DNA of 64,000 bases from Xestospongia bergquistia (lineage: Eukaryota > Porifera > Demospongiae > Haplosclerida > Petrosiidae), in NCBI GenBank assembly GCA_963965975.1, contig OZ014419.1, positions 3,809,677-3,873,676 of the forward strand, written 5' to 3'. Shown here piece after piece: positions 50,761 to 61,513 of this stretch. Both the position numbers and the translations under genes were made by a program. Positions within the stretch are counted from its first letter, which is position 1. Each line of letters opens with the position of its first letter. The notes beneath the pieces are model-generated. The model made no database searches. It worked only from the letters and a program-made list of their open reading frames with translations, and had not been told where the DNA came from.

Positions 50761-52235
50761 TTACCATAAATTAAAGGAAAGGAAGTTACAAGTGTGTCTG
50801 AATATACATGTTATAGATCTTACAAAAAAGGTTGAGATATGTAGATGTCATACTGTGATAGGATTACCAAAAGGTGTGTGTATGTATATGGACTAACAAA
50901 GGATAAGCCACATACATGCTATCTTGACCACAATAGTTATAACACTTGCTTTATATAACACAACAATAGATAGTATAATGGTCACTGAACACAACAAGAC
51001 TTGGATCATTAGATATTGCAATGATTTAGCTTCTATATGATATGATGGTACAATATAAGACCAAAGTGACAAGACATCTAAAACTATGTAAAGTGTCTAT
51101 CATAAAAATGTATGATAGAAATTATTAATATGTTAATTTTTAAAGGTTACTTTTAAAGTTGGTCTCAAAAGCTTGCACAAACTACAATTATTAATACATA
51201 CAGGACTTGTACTACTCTAGTTATTTAGTCGACATGTATTACACCAAAATATTACAATAGGGTTGTGAACATGTTCTAAAATTAGACTATTGGACCCACA
51301 GAGTTCATGTACTTAGCAGAGAGGCTCCGCTAATAATTATAGTACTTCTCATTAGCTAGGCTGTGGTTATAAGCTACAACCAAGAAGAAAGCTAGCCTGC
51401 TATATCGAAACTGCTGGTATGAGTAAGCTTCATATTCTATCGAAGTGTTTATATATTCCAGGCTTCAAATCTGGTTCTTAATGTGAAATACAGCTACTCG
51501 GCTTGTCAACTAGCTGCCAGGACCTTCTAACTTAAAAGCTTCATGCTTATTGTCAGCTATAGCATTCATGAAAAGTTACTCAGTACTCAGAACCTATCTA
51601 TCTGGGAGAGACTTGCACTAGCCATTTAGTTGTGTTTAGGACAGAAAAATCCTCTCTACGTATACTCTGAATACAATCAATCAATATAACAGCTTTCTGT
51701 ACAAGTCTACCTCAGATCGATGCTACACTGCATAGGCCAACTAAATATTGACTTAAACTGAGGTAGAACTAAACTTACTATAGAATAAGGCAGCCTCAAC
51801 AGATCAAAGGGTATCTAGTCATAAAGTAGCTAGAAGAGGCTATAAGTATGTGAAACAACAGCAACCGTCGGGGCCAAACAAAGCTATAAAATATCTGAAT
51901 TAGGCTTTCCACATATACACATGGCGTACGTTTACTCTGACCTGAATACCTTCTCTGCTTGTGTACGTGCTGGAACAAAGCGTACTTTTTGTCGTTGCCC
52001 TCGAGTTGACTGTAATGTTTTTCTGCATTAGAGGTGAACGAGAATTGAAGGATAGGTACATATTAGCTTGACTGGATACAAAAGCGACGGACTGTAAACA
52101 GCAGCACGGTTGTGCTCTTCTTCTTTAAAACATATCGGTCCTGCAGTAGCACCGGTCCAATAGGCATAGTCATCTTGCAGAAATGAGCCGGTCTACCTAA
52201 TGCATAGGACTAAAAATTGCGTCACTTTAGCGGTT
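50761..52235. other. No gene recognised
   Basis: AT-rich sequence with only short frames. A slightly more GC-rich stretch at about 51,340-52,250 could be a promoter region of an unseen transcript, but nothing in it is diagnostic. Confidence 0.5.
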
Positions 52236-52240
52236 TGTTG

Positions 52241-52301
52241 AACTGAGCATGCTCAGTTTACTAAAACTGAAAGCAGCGTGTTAAACTGAGCATGCTCAGT
52301 T
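52241..52301. promoter_or_regulatory. Twin 18 bp perfect palindromes
   Basis: AACTGAGCATGCTCAGTT occurs at 52,241-52,258 and again at 52,284-52,301. Each is its own reverse complement. Function unknown; could be a dyad-binding site or the ends of a tiny element. Confidence 0.6.
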
Positions 52302-52872
52302 CATTGGCTACAATGCGTGATAAAATCATAGTAAAAATAAACTGACATTAAAACACATATTCTATCTGTCAGTACGTTGTCTATTTATTTTGTTTGTAAC
52401 AATGCAAAATGATGCTAATCCATTAAGAACTAGGTATAATTTCATCAGTACAATTTTGAACACTGATGCATTATCAGATTTGTATACATGTTAATATCAA
52501 AATAATAAACTATATAATATAGGTTCTGTTTGTGTTTGAATGGGCAGAGCAGGAGGATGTGGAGGTGATGACAGAAGGGAAACTTCACTTGGATTAGTAG
52601 ATAGTTTGCATTTCATTATGACAATTTAGTGTTAATTACCATGATTATAATATAATTGCAACAATATACATCATTGCACACTAATTTTTTATTATACCAA
52701 AAGTATTATTCAATTTAGCATATGGATCTGTTGAATTACAGGTGCTATATAAAGAAAGAATTGTAAGACAACCTTATTATAGTCCTCAATTCATGCACAC
52801 AATCAATATCTACCCATTCATATAGCATTCAATGAGTAATCATATCGGAAGCCAATAAAAAACATGAGGTAC

Positions 52873-53023
52873 CTTGAGCTTTCTGCTGTATGGGCTCATG
52901 GTCACATCTATCATCGTAGTTTGGATCAAACAACTGGTATGTGTCACACATATCAGTTGTTGATACAAGGATCATTACAGATCCAATGTTATCATATCCT
53001 TCGTTACTATTTTCATTACTCAT
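52873..53023 (-). CDS. Hypothetical exon, minus strand
   Basis: An open stretch beginning MSNENSNEGYDNIGSVMILV and ending QQKAQ at a good splice donor (AAG/GTACCT at 52,873). I recognise no domain and find no convincing partner exon. Its middle (52,928-52,962) is an imperfect hairpin, so the open frame may be fortuitous. Confidence 0.3.
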
Positions 53024-53685
53024 TATTCTGGTTGACAGACATCAGCTGAAACGCCAATAATTCCATCATCTCTCACCACTCATATCATATGTTTTATGTT
53101 ATTTTTATCGGCATTAATATAACAATCATAATTATATATAATTATAATTATGATTAATTCTAAAGATCAATTCTGTCATTTATGTTTACATTAGCTACTT
53201 ATGAAGTCGGAATTTTCACCTGATTTATGACAACAAATCCAGCTGGACAAATGCCCACTTTTTAAGTGCATGGATTTATAAATTTACCATCACCCAACTA
53301 CCAAAAATTAGGTAGACATTAGGTAGACATATTTCTAATAATAACTGTATCATGCTACTCTCTTCAGCAGCTGTTAGTGCAATTCTGACCTCCTCCCTCT
53401 CTTGCCATTTAATTGTTGACCTAGAGTAACATGAGATGAATTATTGGGGATTAGAATGAATACACTGAAAAGTAATGGTAGTATAGGAATGGGTAAGACT
53501 GGATTGTTTTGGAATAAGGAAATGGTATGGGATTGGAATGAACATTATGGGACTGAGACTGGATGGTATGGTAGTGAGGCTAACATATCATGAAAATTAA
53601 GAACGGATGGTATAGGAACAAGATGTGATTCAGACTAAACAATATTGTAATGAGAATGTACAGTATAGGAGTGAGACTGCATGGT
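53024..53685. other. No gene recognised
   Basis: AT-rich; contains a palindromic ATTATATATAATTATAAT stretch at about 53,130 and, from about 53,440 to 53,680, loose repeats of a GGTATGGGA/GAATGAGACTG type. Confidence 0.5.
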
Positions 53686-53686
53686 C

Positions 53687-54060
53687 AATGGCGTAGCGAG
53701 ACCGGGGCACACTGGGGCACGTGCTCCAGTAATGTTAAATTGTGCCCCAGCAAGTTCAACTTCCATACTAATAATTAAATTAAATGTTTTTACAATCAAT
53801 GTTAATTATGTTATTATAGTAAAGTGGGGGGTGGGTACTAGTTTACCATATATGTCAATTTAAGTGGCTGTAAGCCTGTAAACACGTGTGTGGTGAAAGT
53901 TAATTATTATACAATTCAATTAGAATTCAATTTGTTGAATAAGTTTAGGATTCAATTTCTTTTGAAACTAACTTTTTCGAAGTGTAAATTGTGCAATACA
54001 TGTTCATTGTTGTAGGAACAGGAGGGGCACAGGGGGCACGCCACCCCCCAATATTTTTGG
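53687..54060. mobile_element. Possible hAT-like element remnant
   Basis: CAATGGCGTAGCGAGACCGG at 53,687 resembles hAT-type ends, and GGGGCAC/GTGCCCC motifs occur at 53,703-53,745 and near 54,026-54,045. No matching second terminus or target duplication was found. Confidence 0.35.
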
Positions 54061-54273
54061 TATATTGTGAGATGGTTTCACAATTAACTGATTTAGATTA
54101 TACCATGTCCAAGTTGAGAAGAGCCCTTTATTAAAAAAAGGTGTTTTATGCATGGAATGTAAAGTGAGGAATTTCCTTCCCTATTATACACAATTAGCGC
54201 TGAAGCACATTTTAATTATATTCATTATTTGTTCACGTGCGAACACACCACGTTTTCTCTTGTGTTTGGGAAC

Positions 54274-54447
54274 ATGCCAACTGGAAAGTGATTGAGAGCG
54301 CAAACAAAGGAGGTTGTTGTGAATGTCTATGAATATTTTGAGGAACTTGGCAGGCGTAAACGGACTGAAAGATCTCTGAAACGAACCTCTGATGCTACAA
54401 AACTTTCACGTACCAGCATCAAGAGGTTACGGAACAAGAAAACTTAG
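54274..54447 (+). pseudogene. Transposase N-terminal HTH remnant
   Basis: After an early in-frame stop the frame reads TKEVVVNVYEYFEELGRRKR...SDATKLSRTSIKRLRNKK. The pattern of V-x-x-V-Y-x-Y-F, then A-T-K-L-S-R-T-S-I-K-R-L, fits the DNA-binding helix-turn-helix at the start of several DDE transposases. No catalytic core follows. It is a decayed fragment and the superfamily is uncertain. Confidence 0.5.
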
Positions 54448-55819
54448 CATGTATCTCAGTCTTCCTTCTTTGTCTTTTTTAAAACCATGGTGGCTTTATA
54501 GCTGCCTCAAACCATAAAAGACGATACCTGGTTATTATTTTAATAATAATTGTTATAATATACCATTTGTTCATATAATTAGAATTGTAATTTTGAATGG
54601 CCACGTGACAGATGGCTGACTTCTCAAGGCGAAAATTGTTTTTCATTAAACCCTCGAAGGTGTGCAATTCAAAGTATGTGAAAGGTATGCCATTGAAAAT
54701 GTATGGAGTTTTCTAGTTTGGTACTTTCTCGTAGTGCTAGAGAGCCAATTTTTATATATAAAATGCGCATTTGCAAGATAAATCGATTGTGCAAGTTTCA
54801 TGTCGATAGCACGTAAAACGGCGAAGTTATTCACATGTCTGGGTGGGCCCTCTCAACTTGGACATGGTATAGCCACTTTTCAATCCCTATCCTCAGAATA
54901 TAATTTACACCTGTAGATGAACATTTTATGTAAAAACATTTCAAAAATTTTTGTCAGTGTAAATGACAAAAGAAGATTTTATTTTTTTTGTTTTTGAAAT
55001 ACTTCATTGTTAAACTGAACAATGTTAAAATGTTACACATGTGCCTCCCAATGACAAAATTGTTCTTACACCTATGATGTTTAATTGAAACTATAATACT
55101 CTCTGGCTTTTATAATACCTTATCTTTAATATAACTTCTTTAATAAGTAACTACAATCAGTTTACTTACCAAGCTAGAACCAACCAGGGGTAGGGGGTGA
55201 TAAAGGTAAAGCTGGCTGACTCCATCTCATATATTTCTATAAATTCAGACATATAATTGGGACATGTAACTGTGCTTGCAATAGAGAAGTTTTACACTTG
55301 TGAAGGTATGACTAGACTTTGATAAGTTAAAGTTAATTGCTCAAAGGAGTTAGGTCTTTGATAAAGTTAAGTGTGTGAATTTAATTATTATTCAAAGGGA
55401 GTTGATCTCATGGGAATTGATCTCATGGTATGAACCCAAGTCAGTATCATTAACAACAGACATGTACATAGATTAAAGCTTTCAATATAAGCTGTAAAAT
55501 AAACTCAGTATAATGAATGGACAATTTCCTCTACATCAAAACCTGAAAACCACTACACATCAAAAAATAACAGACAATTTGTCAAAATTGTCATATATGA
55601 TGTAAGGAATGCAATGTTTGTATAAACAAGTATACATGTACATGTTCTGACTCTCTTCTCAATGTAACAGTGTCTAAAGACATTCACCTTGTTATCAAAC
55701 TCTCACCTAAATCATATTCCAGTAGAACCATCAATTGTCTCTTTGAAGTCACTCGATATTGGGAATTAGAAAATATTCCATGAAGTAAAAGTCTTAGAGA
55801 ATTTACTACAACAGATGCC
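54448..55819. other. No gene recognised
   Basis: AT-rich sequence with short frames only; I see no domain, repeat or splice-supported exon. Confidence 0.5.
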
Positions 55820-55930
55820 ATGAAAAAAGACATACAGAGAGATATGAATCATCTATATGCCTTATTAGATCAATGTACAGATGAAGATATCCTGCAAGAA
55901 ACAAAAAGGAATAAAAGAGCAGCTTGTTGA
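55820..55930 (+). CDS. Short unassigned open frame
   Basis: Thirty-six codons beginning MKKDIQRDMNHLYALLDQ and ending KRAAC. Its composition (charged, helix-like) looks more coding than its surroundings and it lies upstream of the PHD-like gene on the same strand, so it may be an exon of it. No domain recognised. Confidence 0.3.
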   Translation: MKKDIQRDMNHLYALLDQCTDEDILQETKRNKRAAC

Positions 55931-56367
55931 AGTCAATATCATAGAAGCAACACGCCATTCAATAAGCTATCAAATGAACCAGCAAACAAAGCATTGTATT
56001 CATAAAACCATTCTTCTCAACTTGAAAACAGTGTGTAATTCCATCAACAAAAACTACTAAACCAACCAACAAACAAAACATGAGCTTAAACAGTCACTTC
56101 TATCAAACTTTAATCACTCAAGATAAGTAGTAACTTATATGTTTATTTTCAATAAACACTGTATACATAATACATATTTTAGATGTGATAGTGAGATTTA
56201 ACTGTAAAAATGAAAAGCTGTTGGTTAAGTAATTATGCACAATAACTTGAGGATACTAGTTGATACTACAGTGGTGACATGAACAATGAATTTATTACTG
56301 CACTATATATAATTCTTGTGTCATATAAACTCTAGTCATGAGTGTCGATCAAAGAAGTATCTAAACC

Positions 56368-56823
56368 ATGTTTCAGCATGGACAACTAATTACTACAAAT
56401 AATCTTTTAACATCATTACCAGATGAAATCATTGACAATGCTATTAATGATGTGAAGAATTATTTCACTGATCATGCTTGGTATGCATTCTTACAGAGAG
56501 GTATATCAAAATATGTAATGTAAAGAATTGTTTTACTTGTTTTTTGATATATAAATAAAAAGAAATGAATGGACCTATAAATTATATAACAATGAATATG
56601 ATACACTGTGACTTATGTGAAGAGTGGTATCACAGGTACATTTATTAAGACAAAGAATGTATAAATTAAACATGTTTTGTCTTTCAATAACGTTTGATCC
56701 AACATAACGATTACAATAATTTCACTTACATTCAATAGGACCTGTATTAACATCAAATATCCTCCTACTTCTGAATGGTATTGCAATACGTGCTTAACAT
56801 CAAATGTATCCCAGAATGTCTAA
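56368..56823 (+). CDS. Small PHD-finger-like gene, three exons
   Basis: Exons 56,368-56,500, 56,563-56,635 and 56,739-56,823 join in frame across GT-AG introns of 62 and 103 bp. The product starts MFQHGQLITTNNLLTSLPDE. It ends in the second half of a PHD finger: HCDLCEEWYHRTC then EWYCNTC, giving the C-C-H-C...W-C-C zinc pattern that reads histone tails or sits on transposon proteins. The first CxxC pair of a full PHD finger is not visible, so an upstream exon is missing or the finger is atypical. It could be a host gene or a domesticated or decayed transposon ORF. Confidence 0.6.
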
Positions 56824-57430
56824 ACTAAGATGTCTAAATAAAAGAATAAAATTATTAAAATTAATCAAAGGAGACAGCAAGGTGTTTACTTGCATTAATA
56901 TATGAGTCTAAGGTTCTGGAGCCATTTTTAATAGCATTCCATGCATGCATCCTAACAAAGGAGACAGGTACAAATAACATCTAAGAAGACAAGACAAAAC
57001 ACATCACAAATCTAACACAATCCATACTCAATACAACAATTCCTTCATTAACAGGCTACCCTACCTTAAGTATTATTTCATTAGTCTAATATAAAGCAAT
57101 GCAATTCTGAACGAGTCATGTGATGACTGTAGTGTTCACGTGATTGAATTTCTGCATTCTGATTTGAGTTTTATTAGCCACACCTCCTTTAATATGTAAC
57201 TATTAACAAAACAAACAGTGATTATACAAACAGAGGAGACATGTATTTATAATTAGTGAATGAAATGAAATAAACAATATAGTTCTGAACATGATTTGTA
57301 TTGTTATGTTAGAAAAAAATTAATATATCACAATACAATACAAGAACACCACAGAATTAAAAGAAATTGGGGAAACAATATGAAATGATAGTAATATTAA
57401 TTTCAAATTTCTCATTTACACTTCTTCTAC
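56824..57430. other. Intergenic, no feature recognised
   Basis: AT-rich spacer between the PHD-like gene and the 3' end of the MAGUK gene; the two genes are convergent. Confidence 0.6.
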
Positions 57431-60400
57431 CTAACTAGCAGGAATCCATTGAGGTTCTTCCTCTATTCTCCTTGCTACTTCTATTAACATGTCTGAAGCA
57501 ACTTGTAAGTTATCATTGACTATCATCCAATCAAAGTAATGACCATACTCAGCTTGAATCTCTTGACTAGCATGATAAAGCTGAAGTAGTTCAGATTCCT
57601 GTAGAAGGTGAAGTAACACAAGATCACTATTTTAATGGTGTATGGAGGATCATGATGTTAATGAACATGAGGCCAGAATAATCAAACTATAAAATGGTTT
57701 AGACAATTACAAAGATGAAGTCGCGTCAGTGGTTAACGTGTGTGCTTTGATTATTGGTCACTCTCGAAATTCACATACAACAATATAGTAAAATAAGGAA
57801 AACTACCATAACAAATATAGTTAACATATGATCCAAACCAATCTTAGGAACACTTGCTATGTGTAGTGTACCAGGAGGTAAAAACAAAAACTAAAACAAC
57901 ACTACTTACAGTAAATGGACGAACTTCTTTATTCAATCCTTTGGCAGAAACTGATGTGTGAAGTTTCTTCTTGAGTTTTTCAGATGTTACACGTCTAGTC
58001 ATTTGCAGTCTATGAAGTCGAGGTGATGCAATATAAATAATATAGGGCATTAGGCCTGAAGAACCAATCACTTTGAGGGCCTGGAAATAAAAATTGTGTA
58101 AACAATTAATTTGAAAATAGGTATTAGAAGTGATGCATGTATAAACAGACTTGTTGTACAACAATATACAAGTGACTCATATTAAATATGTAGCATTGAG
58201 TAGTGTACCATCTACAACTATCACTCATCTGAGGATGAAGGTGGGACTTTGTTATTTTCAATTACTCTCTTTAACAGCCTTAACAGAGAGTCCATAAAGA
58301 TGACCTTTACTTTCTCCATACTCTAAAAATTTGTTAGCTTGAATGTCACGCTCCATTTCTTCTCGAGATACAAAATGAAATTCACTTCCATTCATCTCAC
58401 CTGAATGCATTGGTCGTGTCGTATCTATTATAGTTAGATAACATATTTTTATTTAGTCATTGTATAAAACTTACGAGGAATACAAGCTGAATAATGTCTG
58501 GGATTTGAGTCCATTAGTTTCTTCATTAATGTATGGCGACCCACACAAGGGGCACCTAAAGTGATAAGAATGAATGAGTTATAACTTTACTTAATAAAAG
58601 TGTTTATTGTAAACAAAATGTGAAGCAAAAAATGCATTATATTTATGTTAACTTTGATCTTGTAAATCACTTTGTTGGTTCTGTCACATTTTTAATGTTT
58701 ATCCCAATGAAAGTACTTTGCTTATGGTAATGCAACTAACTTTTGAAATTGATTTCATGTATTTTTTAGATTAATTTAATATTTTAAAATTGAACAAGAA
58801 AAGACAAAGTTATCGTAGAACAGCAAAGTCAAATTAATGTGAACAGACTTTAATATATCTATCCAAATGAAAAACAAACAAAATAAATATACTCACCTAT
58901 TAATACAATGGGTCTTTTTCTAGTTGAATCAGGCATCAATTTGACTACATCCTCATATGTGTCAACTTCATGTCCAACTGACTGAAAAACTAAAAAGAAT
59001 GAAGGTTGTTATACAATGTATTACCAATATCTTACATTGGTAAATATACAATTACATGTATAATTACCTCCACTCTTTGGTCCCTGATTATAATATATCT
59101 TCTTTTTCTTCCTTCGAGAAAACTTTGATAAAAGTCCTAAATTTGTAAGACCAGGACAATATAAATGAGATGCAAAGAACATTAATGTTGAAAAGGTACG
59201 AGTAGAAGGCAATGCCATTGCTTTACCAAGTGTCAAAGCTTGCTCAGTTGTGGCAGGACAATGTTTTGGTAATAAATGTTTGTGGTTTAATTTTTTGAAA
59301 ATTGCACACAACAATAGACACCATGACACATGAAACTTGCCAGATGGAATACTAAAGTCATTAGGTGAGTAGTTAACTGACCTTTTCTTCTATTTTTTTC
59401 TTCCATAGCTACTGACACAACATATGATTCTCTTAGTACTTCTCTCCTATAGGAACAAAGTAGGACCATCATGATGATAACTTATACTATTATACTTTTG
59501 TTGAAAATGTCTTGCAGGAATTAGACCAGGAAGAGATTCACCTCCATCATCAAAAATTTTACGTGCCTAAGGGTATAATAGTTATGAGAGTTAGTAAAAG
59601 TGCCTAATAATAGTACCTGCCACCAGTCTGGATCGTCTTGATTAGATACTTCTAATATTTCTCCTTTAGTGAAATTAAGTCCTAATTCTTTGCAGTGAAT
59701 TTCTTCGTCCAATTGACCATTGTATCCAAAATGAGCTCGGACATATTTCTGTAAGAACAATAGATCAATTTATTTACTATGTACAGAAAGTCTCATGAAA
59801 TAATGTATGAGATCTGACCTCCTCATAATCTACATCAACACTGTCATCATGAACTGGAATTAATGTGAAAGCCACTATCTTGCCAGCTTCTCCAGACTAG
59901 ATAGTACATGTTAATGTAATTATGCAAGTCACAAGCTGTTAAGATTTACCATCAATCTAAAAATCACAGCAACAGTATCTAACAGTGCAAAAGTCGCCAT
60001 CTTGATAATGAATAATCGATTTTTATTAATTAAAGACAATGAATACACTTAGTGTCAGGTTATTGATAAGAGACTTTCGCGGGGTTAAAATGTTTAAATA
60101 TATTATTACTATTTTTATTATTATTGTTATTTTTGTTATTAAAGCATGGTCTGCTTTGAGATGAAGGCACATAACACTACGAACAATAATAATATTAATA
60201 ATAATTAATACATTTTATTTAACTATTTTAACCCCGCGAAAGTCACTTATCAATAACCTGACACTAAGTGTATTCATTGTCTTTAATTAATGAAAATCGA
60301 TTATTCATTATCAAGATGGCGACTTTTGCACTGTTAGATACTGTTTTTGTGATTTTTGATTCTATGGATAATATAACAACCTGCTGACAAGTTCAAGAAC

Positions 60401-61509
60401 GAAAATGATCAATATGTAGTACTTTTACAATGCATTTCTTGTACGATTTGTATAACATATAATAATCATAGTGATTAAAGTAAGCAAGGTTTATAGCTTT
60501 GTAAAAATGTCAAATATTTTTGTAGAAATAAATCCATCCGTTTAATTGTAGTAATTGACTTCATCTTTAATTTTCAAAAGTTTCAGCTCTCTAGGTTCTT
60601 TAATATTATTATTTGATGTCTCCAAAGCATTGCAGATATTAAGGAATCAAACTACATTTCTGCAAAGTACTAGGGTTTAAAAATTTTTTTAAAGCATGAT
60701 AAATTATTAGAACAAGTATCTTTACATGATTCCATCAAAAAAAGCTGAAAAAAATTTCAGATATTTTTACCTTAAATTATAATCAGAAAGAATGTTATAA
60801 CAACATTTCAACATTGACATAAGCAGATAGTATATAAAAAATCTGGCTCACTGAGGTGTAACAATGTCAATCTAGAACATAGCTAATATATCCCAATTGA
60901 AAAATTTTAACTAAAATCCAAACATATATATTGCTATACTCACGGCTTTACCCAGCATCACAGCCTTTCAATAACTTGCCAACATAAACAGCATCTCCTT
61001 GTTTATAGATGGTACAACCCTGTAATTATGGCATATTAATGAAGAAGATGGGAAGTAAATACAATAAAATGTCTAGGTTAAATGAAACCAATTCTTACAT
61101 GCAGTTAAACTTACTAAAGGTCTGTTACTTCTCTCTAAGTAGACAATAGTTGCATTTCCCTTTCTACTGCTGGGTTTTTCTCGACTGAGAGAGGCTTCTC
61201 GAGATACAAAAAGAGTAGGATCATGAAGATTTTGAGGTGAGTGAAATAGAATGATGTCTTCTTTGTCTTGAGCTGATTTAGGGAAGTATGTCGAAGGAAC
61301 ATAGAGATCTTGTGTGACAATTTTATCATGACAGAACAAAGTTGCCTAGAGAGAGAGAAAGAAAATCTTTTTAAAGTGGATTTCACAAGAAAACACCTCT
61401 AACAGTTAGCATTACTACATGTACATAAATATCAAAAAGTTGTGCATATAGTAGACCTGAACATTAGGTTTCCGAAGCAATCTCCGTAATTCTTTTGACT
61501 CTCTACTTT
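57431..61509 (-). CDS. MPP/p55-family MAGUK scaffold (5' end outside view; PDZ interrupted)
   Basis: MPP-type MAGUKs organise membrane and junction complexes; their guanylate-kinase domain binds proteins rather than acting as an enzyme. Visible parts in order: L27 end ELRRLLRKPNVQATLF...HDKIVTQD (61,509-61,457 and 61,345-61,115), PDZ start IVYLERSNRPL/GCTIYKQGDAVYVGKLLKGC (61,115 and 61,019-60,952), PDZ end DTVAVIFRLM/SGEAGKIVAFTLIP (to 59,950; 59,896-59,819), SH3 KYVRAHFGYNG...DDPDWWQ and GLIPARHFQQ (59,748-59,617; 59,566-59,496), hook SRRKKKKIYY (59,446-59,382; 59,136-59,068), TYEDVVKLMP...RKRPIVLIG (58,989-58,897), GAPCVGRHTL loop (58,555-58,475), TTRPMHSGEM (from 58,424), ALKVIGSSGLMPYIIYIASP (58,080-57,910), GHYFDWMIVNDN to EPQWIPAS (57,598-57,431). 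The central PDZ exon is not found, and the link between 58,424-58,260 and 58,080 is unresolved. Confidence 0.87.
59952..60360. repeat. Inverted repeat over MAGUK PDZ/possible internal promoter
   Basis: Arms 59,952-60,091 and 60,225-60,360 are nearly identical in opposite orientation, with a 133 bp AT-rich spacer. Each arm contains AACCCCGCGAAAGTC and AAGATGGCGACTTTTGCACT, so each points an ATG outward. The minus-strand copy continues in frame into MAGUK PDZ and SH3 coding sequence; the plus-strand copy reaches a stop after about 20 codons. It may be a divergent promoter pair or scar of a local inverted duplication. Confidence 0.85.
60361..60951. other. Intron-like spacer where PDZ core exon is expected
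   Basis: AT-rich. No minus-strand exon encoding the GDxIxxVNG portion of a PDZ domain was found here. Confidence 0.6.
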
Positions 61510-61513
61510 CTAT

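Noticed and set aside
51796-51978. 60-codon minus-strand frame
   Set aside because: No family, no splice partner, no supporting composition.
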